Of a DNA stretch of 64,000 bases, positions 1 to 8,488 are shown piece by piece. Under the pieces are notes generated by a model. That model was not told where the DNA came from. It made no database searches and worked only from the letters and a program-made list of their open reading frames with translations. The first letter of the stretch is position 1; each line of letters starts with the position of its first letter. The translations under genes and the position numbers were made by a program. Source of the DNA: RGIG4608 sp051867875 (GTDB taxonomy: Bacteria; Bacillota; Clostridia; Oscillospirales; CAG-272); NCBI GenBank assembly GCA_051867875.1, contig JBJDZG010000001.1, positions 30,623 through 94,622 of the forward strand, in the 5' to 3' direction.

Positions 1-127
1 GGTTTACAGACTTGAAAAAATCCGTAAGCTCACAGGACTTGACCTTCGTGAGTTTGAGCACGCCATAATCTTCAAGGTTGCTCTCATGGTTCAGAAATAT
101 CTCAAGTCTATTTCTTCAAAATATTGA
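1..127 (+). CDS. PucR/CdaR-type transcriptional regulator, C-terminal fragment
   Basis: The window opens inside a gene; reading from base 2 gives 41 residues ending at TGA 125-127. The fragment contains YRLEKIRKLTGLDLREFEHA, which resembles the C-terminal helix-turn-helix of PucR/CdaR-family regulators, where a Y-R-L..I..LTG.DL pattern is followed by a hydrophobic final helix. That family usually senses small metabolites and controls purine, sugar-acid or similar catabolic genes. Only the DNA-binding end is visible, so the sensor domain and target cannot be stated. A strong hairpin follows the stop codon. Confidence 0.6.
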   Translation, partial: VYRLEKIRKLTGLDLREFEHAIIFKVALMVQKYLKSISSKY

Positions 128-141
128 TTTGTATGATGTAC

Positions 142-176
142 TTAAGCGAAACGGCGGAGTTTCCCGTTTCGCTTAA
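142..176 (+). terminator. Hairpin after the PucR-type gene
   Basis: A perfect 13-bp stem pairs 142-154 (TTAAGCGAAACGG) with 164-176 across a 9-nt loop. There is no clear U-run after the stem, so it is terminator-like but not a textbook intrinsic terminator. Confidence 0.5.
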
Positions 177-218
177 AGTGCGTATTTAGAATGAACTGAT
201 TTTTAAGACAATATACGC

Positions 219-226
219 CATACACT
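219..226 (+). promoter_or_regulatory. Possible sigma-E-like -10 before the S41 peptidase
   Basis: CATACACT matches 7 of 8 positions of the sigma-E -10 consensus CATACAAT. Fourteen bases upstream is only a loose -35 (TGATTTTT at 197-204). If real it would tie the peptidase to the mother cell. The weak -35 keeps this speculative. Confidence 0.22.
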
Positions 227-246
227 TTGGCAGAATGGAGATTAAT

Positions 247-1641
247 ATGAAAAACAAACTTTTATTATCTTTAGTCTCGATACTTCTTACAGTTATTATT
301 TCAACTTCGTGCGTATCCTGCATTTTCCCCGACTCGTCTTTTCCGGGTTTACCGACAACCACTAATAATGATATTGATAATCCCAACGGAACCGAGCCTT
401 CAATCGATTATAACGATACTTTCTATCTCATCGACGCACTCTTTAAGAATTTCTCAATCTTCGATGTCGATTACGAAACGGCTATGCTCGCCGCTATTCG
501 CGCCTATCTCGGCGCTACGGGCGATAAGTACGCATTGTATTACACCCCCGAAGAACTTAAAGATATGCAGAGCGATAACAACGGCGATCTCTACGGTATA
601 GGCGTTCAGGTAATTTTCGATTATGACAATTACTACATGGAATTTGTAATGATTTTCCCCGATTCTCCCGCTCAGGGTATGCTCGAGGTGGGCGATAAGG
701 TAACTCATATTATGGTAGACGGCGAAAAAGTCGCCCTTGCCGATATAGTTGAGCAGAATAAAGAAAAGGTAAGAACTCTTTACCCCACATATACCGAGGA
801 AGAGATAAATAACGTAGCTTGCTACGAAACCTTCAGGTACGCTATTTCCAAGCTTAAAGGCGCTGAGGGAACGTATGCCGAATTTACCGTTGACAGAAAC
901 GGTGAGATTCAGGAGCACAAAATCCGGAGAGCAAAGGTTAAAACACTTTCCGTTACTTGCAAGACCTCAACAAGAGATGCAAGCGTAGGTATCGTTTCAA
1001 TCAGTGAATTTAATTTGACAACTCCCACGCAGTTCAAGCAGTGCATGGATCAGCTTATCGAGCAGGGCTGTAACAAATTTATCTTTGACGTAAGAAACAA
1101 TCCCGGTGGAGACCTTGCATCGGTTGTTGCGGTGCTCAGCACGCTTCTCAATAAGAACGATGTAATACTCTCCACAAAGGACCATAACGGAACTGTTGAG
1201 ATAACAACCGTTGAACCCGTAACCTACTCACCTCTCTCCGACTATTCTTCTTGCAACGTAACTAATGCTGATATCGGAAAATACAGAGGTTATGAAATGG
1301 TCGTCCTTGCAAATGAAAATTCCGCAAGCGCGGCTGAACTTTTCACGTCAGTGCTTCGCGATTATGAGCTCGCACAGATAGTCGGCGTTAAGACATACGG
1401 AAAGGGAAGTATGCAGAGCATTATATCCCTCAGCAATTACGGCTCCGAGTATTACGGTGCTCTTAAACTCACAACTAAGCTCTATTTCCCGCCATGCGGT
1501 ATCGGATACGACGGCGGTATCGGAATTGAGCCCAATTTCCCCGTAGAACTTGAGGGCGAGGCGGCGAATACTAATTTCTATAAGCTCACAGAGGCAATAG
1601 ACAATCAGCTTCAAAAGGCTGTTTCCGTATTAATTGATTAA
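247..1641 (+). CDS. S41-family C-terminal processing peptidase, secreted or lipoprotein
   Basis: The product is an extracytoplasmic serine protease of the CtpA/CtpB type. A hydrophobic N-terminus with cysteines near residues 22 and 25 suggests a signal peptide, possibly with an imperfect lipobox. A PDZ-like segment around YGIGVQV...GMLEVGDKV is followed by the S41 core: VGIVSISEF, DVRNNPGGD, the Ser in ENSASAAEL (about residue 359) and the Lys in YGKGSM (about residue 386), the expected Ser/Lys dyad spacing. I chose ATG 247 over ATG 235, because GGAG at 237-240 lies 6 nt before ATG 247 and would be inside the longer reading. Length (464 aa) fits the family. Substrate is unknown; in Bacillus a relative (CtpB) cleaves a sporulation checkpoint protein. 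Confidence 0.88.
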   Translation: MKNKLLLSLVSILLTVIISTSCVSCIFPDSSFPGLPTTTNNDIDNPNGTEPSIDYNDTFYLIDALFKNFSIFDVDYETAMLAAIRAYLGATGDKYALYYTPEELKDMQSDNNGDLYGIGVQVIFDYDNYYMEFVMIFPDSPAQGMLEVGDKVTHIMVDGEKVALADIVEQNKEKVRTLYPTYTEEEINNVACYETFRYAISKLKGAEGTYAEFTVDRNGEIQEHKIRRAKVKTLSVTCKTSTRDASVGIVSISEFNLTTPTQFKQCMDQLIEQGCNKFIFDVRNNPGGDLASVVAVLSTLLNKNDVILSTKDHNGTVEITTVEPVTYSPLSDYSSCNVTNADIGKYRGYEMVVLANENSASAAELFTSVLRDYELAQIVGVKTYGKGSMQSIISLSNYGSEYYGALKLTTKLYFPPCGIGYDGGIGIEPNFPVELEGEAANTNFYKLTEAIDNQLQKAVSVLID

Positions 1642-1661
1642 TTTATGATTTTATTTATATA
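1634..1661 (+). promoter_or_regulatory. Weak candidate promoter for greA-lysS
   Basis: TTGATT (1634-1639), 16 nt, then TATATA (1656-1661). It overlaps the end of the peptidase gene and is suboptimal at both boxes, so read-through from upstream is equally plausible. Confidence 0.3.
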
Positions 1662-1674
1662 GGAGAATTGACTT

Positions 1675-2157
1675 ATGGCTAAGGCAAAACAGATGTTGTA
1701 CACAAAAGAAGGCTTCCAGGCTTTGCAGAACGAGCTCAAAGAGCGTCAGACAGTAAAGCGCGAAGAAATAAAGGAAGCTATCGCTCTTGCACGTTCTTTC
1801 GGAGACCTTTCCGAGAACTCCGAGTACGATGAAGCGAGAAACGAGCAGGCGAAAAACGAAGCGAGAATTCTCGAACTTCAAGCAATGATAGACAATGCTC
1901 TTATCGTTGATGAAACCAAAATCGATACGAGCGTTATCAGCATCGGTTCAAGCGTAAGAGTTTATGATAATGAATACGGCGAAGAGGTTGAATACAGTAT
2001 CGTTGGTTCTAACGAGGTAGACCCTCTTACAGGAAAGATTTCCGACCAGTCCCCCATCGGCAGAGCGCTTATGGGTAAGGCTGCGGGTGTAGAAATCTCA
2101 GTTGAAACACCCTCGGGAACTATCACGATGAAGATTCTTGAGGTTACAAGAAAATAG
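1675..2157 (+). CDS. greA: Transcription elongation factor GreA
   Basis: GreA rescues backtracked RNA polymerase by stimulating cleavage of the nascent RNA 3' end. The 160-residue protein has the usual length and order: an N-terminal antiparallel coiled coil (about 1-75) whose tip carries GDLSENSEY with the acidic D44 and E47, and a C-terminal FKBP-like globular domain ending in ISVETPSGTITMKILEV. TAGGAGAA lies at good spacing before the ATG. The stop is 9 nt from lysS, and greA-lysS adjacency is common in Firmicutes, so the two are very likely cotranscribed. Confidence 0.96.
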   Translation: MAKAKQMLYTKEGFQALQNELKERQTVKREEIKEAIALARSFGDLSENSEYDEARNEQAKNEARILELQAMIDNALIVDETKIDTSVISIGSSVRVYDNEYGEEVEYSIVGSNEVDPLTGKISDQSPIGRALMGKAAGVEISVETPSGTITMKILEVTRK

Positions 2158-2166
2158 GAGAAAGAA

Positions 2167-3681
2167 ATGACAGATATTAATAATATCAATGAAGAAATGC
2201 TCGGCGTTGACGAAGAGAAGGAGTTAAATTCCGTTCTCCAGATCAGACGCGATAAGCTTGACGCACTCAAAGAATCGGGAAACGACCCCTTTACGAAGGT
2301 AAAGTACGATTTTGACACGTACAGCGTTGACATTAAAAACAATTTTGATGAGTATAACGAAAAAGACGTTAAAATCGCGGGCAGAATAATGAGCCGCCGC
2401 GATATGGGTAAGGCTAACTTCATCGACGTAATGGACGGTAAGGGAAGAATCCAGTGCTATATTCGAGTAAACGACGTCGGTGAAGAAGTTTTTGAACAGT
2501 ATAAAAAGTGGGATATCGGTGATATCGTAGGAGTCAGCGGTAAAGTGTTTATGACACGTCGCGGCGAGATATCCGTTCACGTATACGGAATCGAGCTCCT
2601 TGCTAAATCCTTGCTTCCTCTTCCCGAGAAGTTCCACGGACTCCGCGATACTGACCTCAGATACCGCCAGAGATACGTTGACCTCATTATGAACCCCGAG
2701 GTTAAGGATACATTCGTCAAGAGAAGTCAGATTCTTAAATACGTAAGAGAGTATCTTGACTCCAAGGGCTTCCTTGAAGTTGATACACCAATACTTCTTC
2801 CCCTTGAAATCGGCGCTTCCGCGCGTTCCTTCAAGACTCACCATAATACTCTCGATATGGATATGTACCTCAGAATTGAAACCGAGCTCTACTTAAAGCG
2901 CCTTATAGTAGGCGGTATGGACAGAGTTTACGAGGTCGGACGTATTTTCAGAAACGAGGGTATGGATACGAAGCATAACCCCGAATTTACAACGGTTGAG
3001 CTCTATCAGGCGTTTACCGATTATAAGGGTATGATGGACCTAGTTGAAGAAATGTACAAGCTTCTTGCAGAAAAAGTTTGCGGTTCGACTACTATCACGT
3101 ATCAGGGCAACGAAATTGACATGGCGCATTGGGAAAGACTCACAATGGCAGAGGCGGTCAAGAAGTATTCGGGCGTTGATTATTACGACTGGACGAGTGA
3201 TGAGGACGCAAGAGCTTGCGCTAAGGAACATCACGTTGAAGTTCCCGCAGACGCAACAAAGGGAACGGTGCTTGTTGAAATGTTTGACGCATTCGTTGAG
3301 GAGCACCTCATTCAGCCCACCTTTATTTACGATTATCCCGTAGAGAATAGCCCCCTCGCCAAGCGCAAGGCGGACGACCCTGCATTTACCGAAAGATTTG
3401 AGTATTTCATCAACGCAACCGAGTTTGGAAATGCATTCAGTGAGCTCAATGACCCCATTGACCAGAAGGAGCGCTTTGAAAAGCAGGTTGCCAAGAAGCT
3501 CGCCGAGGACCCCACCTCTAAGGCAGAAGTTGATTATGACTACATTACGGCTCTCGAATACGGACTTGCTCCCACAGGCGGTCTTGGCTTCGGAATAGAC
3601 AGACTCGTAATGCTTCTCACCGACTCCGCATCCATAAGAGACGTTCTCCTTTTCCCGACGATGAAGCCCATCGCGGACTAA
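2167..3681 (+). CDS. lysS: Lysyl-tRNA synthetase, class II
   Basis: Charges tRNA-Lys with lysine. The 504-residue protein has an N-terminal OB-fold anticodon-binding domain (VKIAGRIMSRRDMGKANFID) and a class II catalytic core with motif 2 (GRIFRNEGMDTKHNPEFT) and motif 3 (GLGFGIDRLVML) near the C-terminus, matching LysS in length and layout. The start follows AGGAGAAAGAA directly. It forms a two-gene unit with greA and ends at a strong intrinsic terminator. No T-box leader is present upstream, since greA lies there. Confidence 0.97.
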   Translation: MTDINNINEEMLGVDEEKELNSVLQIRRDKLDALKESGNDPFTKVKYDFDTYSVDIKNNFDEYNEKDVKIAGRIMSRRDMGKANFIDVMDGKGRIQCYIRVNDVGEEVFEQYKKWDIGDIVGVSGKVFMTRRGEISVHVYGIELLAKSLLPLPEKFHGLRDTDLRYRQRYVDLIMNPEVKDTFVKRSQILKYVREYLDSKGFLEVDTPILLPLEIGASARSFKTHHNTLDMDMYLRIETELYLKRLIVGGMDRVYEVGRIFRNEGMDTKHNPEFTTVELYQAFTDYKGMMDLVEEMYKLLAEKVCGSTTITYQGNEIDMAHWERLTMAEAVKKYSGVDYYDWTSDEDARACAKEHHVEVPADATKGTVLVEMFDAFVEEHLIQPTFIYDYPVENSPLAKRKADDPAFTERFEYFINATEFGNAFSELNDPIDQKERFEKQVAKKLAEDPTSKAEVDYDYITALEYGLAPTGGLGFGIDRLVMLLTDSASIRDVLLFPTMKPIAD

Positions 3682-3698
3682 TTGAATAATACGGCGTC

Positions 3699-3729
3699 AA
3701 GAGCCCCGCGTTGTGCGGGGCTCTTTTTT
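3699..3729 (+). terminator. Intrinsic terminator of greA-lysS
   Basis: Stem GAGCCCCGC (3701-3709) with GCGGGGCTC (3715-3723), 5-nt loop, followed by a run of T. Confidence 0.93.
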
Positions 3730-3764
3730 ATGGCAATTAATTGCTTTGTACAAGAAAATTTCAC

Positions 3765-3793
3765 TTGACAAAAATGCAAAAATAATATATAAT
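3765..3793 (+). promoter_or_regulatory. Consensus sigma-A promoter for the small membrane protein
   Basis: TTGACA (3765-3770), 17-nt spacer, TATAAT (3788-3793): a perfect match. Transcription should start near 3800, giving a leader of about 50 nt. Confidence 0.9.
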
Positions 3794-3849
3794 GCTATTA
3801 TTAAAAGCGAAAGGGAAATATCGGCTGTAATCAGCCTTTATATAAAACT

Positions 3850-4272
3850 ATGTTTGAGCAGAATAAAACGCCATATAGAGGACATTTCGTCGCATACATT
3901 GCGATGGTGTTCGTGCCTTTGGTGTTCACTTGGATTTTTTACGTTTCCATAATGACCTTCCAATCTCAATATTCACGGGAGTTCAACTGGGCGTCCGCCA
4001 AAACGGCAGGGTGCGGAATAGGAGTTTTGTACCACTTATCCTGTTTGATTACGGGTGCGTTTTCGCACGACTTCAAGATTGTCAAAAACCGATTAAAAGA
4101 ATTCTTTTCCGACCTCTTTGTGTCGGCAAAATTGGCTTTCGAGTGGTACTTTGAAGATATCAAAACAAATGGCTTGGCATTTTGGCTTGATATGTTAGTC
4201 ATTATTATTAACGCCTCAGTGTTCGTCGATGCCTTCCTCTACTGCGCCAAAATAATAGGGTGGAAATTTTAG
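3850..4272 (+). CDS. Small membrane protein of unknown function
   Basis: I do not recognise this 140-residue protein. It has about three hydrophobic segments (roughly residues 15-37, 52-70 and 112-135) separated by a charged loop (HDFKIVKNRLKEFFSD). It is a single-gene unit, with its own consensus promoter upstream and a hairpin after the stop. The only in-frame ATG has no close Shine-Dalgarno: an AAAGGGA lies 34 nt upstream at 3810-3816, with a small GGCTG/CAGCC hairpin (3823-3836) between it and the ATG. The start is therefore less secure than the reading frame. No paralogue is seen in the window. Confidence 0.65.
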   Translation: MFEQNKTPYRGHFVAYIAMVFVPLVFTWIFYVSIMTFQSQYSREFNWASAKTAGCGIGVLYHLSCLITGAFSHDFKIVKNRLKEFFSDLFVSAKLAFEWYFEDIKTNGLAFWLDMLVIIINASVFVDAFLYCAKIIGWKF

Positions 4273-4278
4273 ATATTC

Positions 4279-4302
4279 AAGGGCTTGTAATTTCAAGCCC
4301 TT
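4279..4302 (+). terminator. Terminator after the small membrane protein
   Basis: AAGGGCTTG (4279-4287) pairs with CAAGCCCTT (4294-4302) over a 6-nt loop, followed by a T-rich ATTATTTA. Confidence 0.75.
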
Positions 4303-4331
4303 ATTATTTATATAATTTTTACAATTTGGTA

Positions 4332-4359
4332 TTGAAAAATATTTCAAAAGTGATATAAT
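4332..4359 (+). promoter_or_regulatory. Promoter for dxs
   Basis: TTGAAA (4332-4337), 16 nt, TATAAT (4354-4359) with an extended -10 TG at 4351-4352. Confidence 0.78.
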
Positions 4360-4392
4360 ATTATAGATACCCAAAACATATAGGAGAATGAA

Positions 4393-6270
4393 ATGGAAGA
4401 TAATAAATATAAATATCTTGATAAAATAAATTCTCCTGCGGAACTTAAAGCTTTGCAGGAGGACGAAATCCCCCTGCTTGCAGAGGAGATACGCGAGTTT
4501 TTGGTTGAGAACGTTACGAAAACGGGCGGTCATCTTGCTTCAAATCTCGGCGCAGTCGAGCTGACGCTTGCAATACACAGAGTTTTTGATATACCCCGCG
4601 ACCACCTGATTTTCGACGTGGGACATCAAAGCTACGTGCATAAGATAATCACGGGCAGAAAGGACGCCTTTGATACACTTCGCCAAGGAGGCGGACTCAG
4701 CGGATTTACTAAGAGAAGCGAAAGCGAGTGCGACTGCTTTGGTGCAGGACACAGCTCTACGTCTGCGTCCGCGGGCTTGGGATTTGCCATAGCTGACAGA
4801 CTTAACGGAAGCGACGCGACGACTATCGTCGTGCTCGGCGACGGTGCTTTTACGGGCGGAATGGTGCACGAAGCACTCAATAATGCCGAACGTGATTTGA
4901 AATTTATAATAGTTCTGAATGAAAATGAAATGTCTATATCAAAGAATATCGGTTCATTTTCAAAAATACTTACCAAATTAAGACTCCGTCAGGGTTACGT
5001 AAAGACAAAAGCAGCCGCAAGAAAGGCAATACTTGCAATTCCCCTTGTCGGTAAACCTCTTTTCAAACTACTCAAAAATATTAAAAAGAGAGTTAAGGAT
5101 ATACTTTTCGGAAGCAATTATTTTGAAAATCTCGGTCTTTACTATATAGGTCCGATTGACGGAAACGATGAAAAACAGGTCGAGGACGCGTTAAGAGTCG
5201 CAAAAACTTGCAAAGAAAGTGCCGTAGTGCACGTTAAGACCGTCAAGGGAAAGGGGTACGCTCCCGCAGAGGAAAACCCGAGCAAATACCACGGAATTGC
5301 TCCGCAGGGCACAAATGAGCAGACTGCCTGCTTTTCAAAGCAACTCGGAGAATATCTTATAGACCTTGCAGATATGGACGATAAGGTATGTGCTATCACT
5401 GCCGCTATGCTTGACGGTACGGGGCTTGCTTCTTTTGCCGAGAAATACCCCGAGAGAACGTTCGACGTAGGCATAGCAGAGGAGCACGCGCTCACCTTTG
5501 CGTGCGGTCTTGCCGCCCGGGGCTTCAAACCATATTTTGCCGTGTATTCCACGTTTCTTCAACGCTCCTATGACAATATGATTCACGATATGGCGCTTCA
5601 AGGACTGCCTGTCAAGATTTGTATTGACCGCGCAGGACTCAACTATTCAGACGGAGCTACCCATCACGGTATTTTCGACGTTGCAATGCTTTCGCATATT
5701 CCGAATATGACACTCTATTCCCCCGTAACATACGCTACGCTCAAAACGGCACTTGATGAAGCAAATTCACTTGATTTACCCGTAGCCATAAGATACAATA
5801 AGGGCGAGGAATCCAAAGAAATACTGAACGCGTTTTATCAAAGTGCTCCGACAGATAAACTCGGAATCAGAACGGATTATAAAAATCCCGAAGAGCTCGA
5901 TGCAGTAATTATTACGCACGGCGCAATAGCTCTTGAAGCACTCAAAGCGAAATCCATTCTGGCGTCGTCAGGCATCAAGGTGGGAATAATTATTGCCGAG
6001 AGAATAATGCCTTATTCTCGGCTCTCCGAAGATATCGAGCGCGTATTGCCCGAAAAGTCGGTAAAAATTCTTACTCTTGAAGAGGAGATAAGAGCGGGCG
6101 GATTCGGAATGATGATTCTCGATAAGCTGAACGATAAAGAAATAATGAAAAATAAAAAAACGAAAATAATGGCGCTTGACGGTACGTTTGCAGACAAGTA
6201 CGGAAGTGATATATACGCTTCCTTCGGTCTTGACGGCGTAAGCATTGCCAACACAATAAATAAAATGTAA
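4393..6270 (+). CDS. dxs: 1-deoxy-D-xylulose-5-phosphate synthase
   Basis: Condenses pyruvate and glyceraldehyde-3-phosphate in a thiamine-diphosphate-dependent first step of the MEP isoprenoid pathway; the product also feeds thiamine and pyridoxal synthesis. The 625-residue protein shows the family order: GGHLASNLG with H47, DVGHQSY, FGAGHSSTS with H120, the ThDP/Mg motif GDG (149-151) through NN (163-164), and a transketolase pyrimidine domain with AEEHALTFACGLAARG supplying the catalytic Glu. TAGGAG lies close upstream of the ATG. Twelve bases after its stop begins a DtxR-type regulator, so the two are probably one operon. Confidence 0.96.
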   Translation: MEDNKYKYLDKINSPAELKALQEDEIPLLAEEIREFLVENVTKTGGHLASNLGAVELTLAIHRVFDIPRDHLIFDVGHQSYVHKIITGRKDAFDTLRQGGGLSGFTKRSESECDCFGAGHSSTSASAGLGFAIADRLNGSDATTIVVLGDGAFTGGMVHEALNNAERDLKFIIVLNENEMSISKNIGSFSKILTKLRLRQGYVKTKAAARKAILAIPLVGKPLFKLLKNIKKRVKDILFGSNYFENLGLYYIGPIDGNDEKQVEDALRVAKTCKESAVVHVKTVKGKGYAPAEENPSKYHGIAPQGTNEQTACFSKQLGEYLIDLADMDDKVCAITAAMLDGTGLASFAEKYPERTFDVGIAEEHALTFACGLAARGFKPYFAVYSTFLQRSYDNMIHDMALQGLPVKICIDRAGLNYSDGATHHGIFDVAMLSHIPNMTLYSPVTYATLKTALDEANSLDLPVAIRYNKGEESKEILNAFYQSAPTDKLGIRTDYKNPEELDAVIITHGAIALEALKAKSILASSGIKVGIIIAERIMPYSRLSEDIERVLPEKSVKILTLEEEIRAGGFGMMILDKLNDKEIMKNKKTKIMALDGTFADKYGSDIYASFGLDGVSIANTINKM

Positions 6271-6282
6271 GGGGAGAGGACA

Positions 6283-6645
6283 ATGAGTTTATACGAATCG
6301 GGCGAGATGTACCTCGAAAGTATTTTGGTGCTCACACAGGACGGAAAAAACGTCAGAGCCATTGACGTCTGCGACTTTATGGGATATTCCAAGCCGAGCG
6401 TCAGCCGTGCCCTCGGAATACTTAAAAAGAACGGATATCTTCTTGTCGATAAAAGCGGATATTTGACCCTTACAGACGAGGGCAGGGCTGTTGCTGAAAA
6501 GATTTACGAGAGGCACAGAATCTTGACAGAAGTGCTCGTAAAGATAGGAGTAGACCCCGAAATAGCAAGCGATGATGCCTGCAAAATTGAACATCATATA
6601 AGCGACGAGTCCTTCGAGGCTATAAAAAAATATCTTTCAAAATAA
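6283..6645 (+). CDS. Short DtxR/MntR-family metal-dependent repressor
   Basis: A 120-residue winged-helix regulator: helix-turn-helix in VRAIDVCDFMGYSKPSVSRA, wing in VDKSGYLTLTDEG, dimerisation/metal helices in ERHRILTEVLVKIGVD and DACKIEHHIS. It lacks the SH3-like third domain of DtxR, like MntR. The ligands differ from MntR: aligned with Bacillus MntR, D8 becomes Met9 and E99 becomes Cys100, with E103 and H104 kept. Met, Cys, Glu and His are the primary iron-site ligands of DtxR, so iron sensing is the better guess. GGGGAGAGG precedes the ATG. Its genomic link to dxs is by position only; targets are not visible. Confidence 0.85.
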   Translation: MSLYESGEMYLESILVLTQDGKNVRAIDVCDFMGYSKPSVSRALGILKKNGYLLVDKSGYLTLTDEGRAVAEKIYERHRILTEVLVKIGVDPEIASDDACKIEHHISDESFEAIKKYLSK

Positions 6646-6647
6646 AT

Positions 6648-6680
6648 AAACGGAGATGCGCCGCATCTCCGTTTCTTTTT
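6648..6680 (+). terminator. Bidirectional terminator between the DtxR-type gene and the aminotransferase
   Basis: AAACGGAGATG (6648-6658) pairs with CATCTCCGTTT (6664-6674), followed by CTTTTTT on the plus strand; it sits between convergent genes. Confidence 0.9.
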
Positions 6681-6684
6681 TACT

Positions 6685-7872
6685 TTATTTAACCTTACCC
6701 TGTTTTATATCTTCAATAAAACGCTCCATGCGGTCAAGTCCTTCGACTATGTGATTTACCGAGTAAGCGTAGGAAATTCTCGCAAAGCCGTCGCCGCATT
6801 TGCCGAACGCTTCGCCGGGAACTATCGCTACGTGATATCTTGCCAAAAGCTCGGTGCAGAATTTCTCGCCCGAAATACCGAACTGAGAAATCTTCGGGAA
6901 AATATAGAATGCGCCCTTGGGCTCAAAGGATTCAATGCCCATGGAGAGCAGTTTTTCGTAAATTATCTTTCTGCGCTTGTCGTATTCAGCCGTCATATAA
7001 GCGATATCCTCGTCGCCGTTTTTGAGAGCGGAAATACCCGCAAACTGCGAGATGATGGGAGAGCACATTATCTCATACTGATGAAGCTTAAGCATTTGTT
7101 CAGCAATAGGAGCGGGCGCGCAAAGCCAGCCGAGCCGCCAACCCGTCATCGCGTAAGCCTTTGAAAAGCCGTTTACTATCACGGTTCTCTCACGCATACC
7201 GTCGAGATTGGCTATCGAGCAGTGCTTCGAGCCGTACGTCATCTCCGCGTAAATCTCGTCGGAGAGTACGATTATGTTCGTGTCCCTGAGGATTTTAGCT
7301 ATTTCTTCAAGGTCATTTTTAGTCATAATTGCACCTGTGGGATTGTTCGGGTAAGAGAGAACAATCATCTTAGTGCGCGCAGTGATAAGGGACTTTAGTT
7401 TTTCGGGCTTAATTTTGAACTCGTCCTCAAAGCTCGTTTCAAGAATTACGGGGGTTGCGCCCGCCATTCTTGCAAGGGGCTCGTAGGACACGAACGAAGG
7501 CGTGGGAATAATGACCTCATCGCCTGTGTCAATAGTTGCACGCATGGCAAGGTCAATGGCTTCCGAACCGCCGACGGTTACTATAATCTCACTTGCCGGG
7601 TCGTAAGAGAGTGAGAATTTTCTCGTCATATATCTGTCAATTTCGCGCCTTAACTCTTCAAGTCCTGCGTTTGCAGTATAGAAGGTTTTGCCCGTTTCAA
7701 GACTTTGAATACCGGCCTCGCGGATGTGCCAAGGTGTAACAAAGTCGGGCTGACCGACAGTTAAGGAGATAACGTCCTTCATATCGGGCGTTACCATATC
7801 AAAAAATTTTCTGATACCCGATTTTGAAATGTTGACTACCTTTTCGGGCAGAACTTTACCGTAATCTATCAT
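6685..7872 (-). CDS. PLP-dependent class I/II aminotransferase
   Basis: A fold-type I aminotransferase of the aspartate/aromatic/PatA group. Visible are GQPDF (40-44), the PLP-contacting VGGSEAI, SYPNNPTG with N176, SDEIY with D205, and the Schiff-base lysine K238 in NGFSKAYAMTGWRLGW. At 395 residues it is full length. The amino donor cannot be decided from these motifs. It overlaps the upstream Lrp-type gene by four bases (ATGA), so the pair is translationally coupled, and the regulator may control this enzyme according to an amino-acid level. Confidence 0.9.
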   Translation of the reverse strand: MIDYGKVLPEKVVNISKSGIRKFFDMVTPDMKDVISLTVGQPDFVTPWHIREAGIQSLETGKTFYTANAGLEELRREIDRYMTRKFSLSYDPASEIIVTVGGSEAIDLAMRATIDTGDEVIIPTPSFVSYEPLARMAGATPVILETSFEDEFKIKPEKLKSLITARTKMIVLSYPNNPTGAIMTKNDLEEIAKILRDTNIIVLSDEIYAEMTYGSKHCSIANLDGMRERTVIVNGFSKAYAMTGWRLGWLCAPAPIAEQMLKLHQYEIMCSPIISQFAGISALKNGDEDIAYMTAEYDKRRKIIYEKLLSMGIESFEPKGAFYIFPKISQFGISGEKFCTELLARYHVAIVPGEAFGKCGDGFARISYAYSVNHIVEGLDRMERFIEDIKQGKVK

Positions 7873-8354
7873 TCTCCGAAAATCTCTCTTTCATCGACAT
7901 CGGGCTTTGAACCGTAAATTACGCCCTTGTCCTTGTATCTGCGAAGAACGAAGTTAGTAGACGTAGAGGTGATGTGTGATATGGGTGAGAGCTTTTCAGC
8001 GACGAAAAGCGCAACCTCGCGGAGCGTTTTTCCCTCAATGATAATGGCAAAATCAAAACCGCCCGAAATGAGATAGAGGCTTTCAACCTCGGGATAGTTG
8101 TAGATTTTCTCCGCAATTCTGTCAAATCCTCTCTCGGGCTGGGGAGTGGTCTTGACCTCAATTATCGCCGTAACATATTCGCGGGAAGTTTTGTCCCAGT
8201 CGATGAGCGTCTTGTAACCGAGGATAACACCCTCTTTTTCGTATTCGAGTATCATTTTCTTTATATCCCCAACCTCCTTTTCGAGCATCAACGAGAGCTG
8301 TTCGGGGGTTAGAGTAGCGTCATTTTCAAGCAATCTGAGAAGTTTGTTTTCCAT
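7869..8354 (-). CDS. Lrp/AsnC-family transcriptional regulator
   Basis: A 161-residue regulator with an N-terminal winged helix (LLRLLENDATLTPEQLSLML, then GVILGYKTLIDW) and a C-terminal RAM ligand-binding domain (YVTAIIEVKT, ESLYLISGGFDFAI, ISHITSTSTNFVLRRYK). Such proteins form octamers that respond to amino acids. It is first in a two-gene unit with an aminotransferase, the most likely target. AAGGAG sits upstream of the ATG and a good promoter reads into it. Confidence 0.92.
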   Translation of the reverse strand: MENKLLRLLENDATLTPEQLSLMLEKEVGDIKKMILEYEKEGVILGYKTLIDWDKTSREYVTAIIEVKTTPQPERGFDRIAEKIYNYPEVESLYLISGGFDFAIIIEGKTLREVALFVAEKLSPISHITSTSTNFVLRRYKDKGVIYGSKPDVDEREIFGE

Positions 8355-8383
8355 ATTCGTTCTCCTTAAATCAAGATAGCCTA

Positions 8384-8412
8384 ATTATAGCACAAAAGAA
8401 GTAATTCGTAAA
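8384..8412 (-). promoter_or_regulatory. Promoter for the lrp-type gene
   Basis: On the minus strand TATAAT (8389-8384) with extended TGC, and TTTACG (8412-8407) 17 nt upstream. It diverges from the promoter at 8431. Confidence 0.72.
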
Positions 8413-8430
8413 GAGTTTTGAAACTTTTTC

Positions 8431-8459
8431 TTGAAACTTTATTAAAAGTATGGTATCAT
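8431..8459 (+). promoter_or_regulatory. Promoter for the UxaC-like gene
   Basis: TTGAAA (8431-8436), 17 nt, TATCAT (8454-8459), with TGG extended -10 bases. Confidence 0.72.
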
Positions 8460-8488
8460 AATATAAAACACGGAAAGGGGTGAGCAAA

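Noticed and set aside
3713..3952. A 79-codon frame upstream of the small membrane protein
   Set aside because: It begins inside the lysS terminator and crosses the consensus promoter, so it cannot be one transcript's gene.
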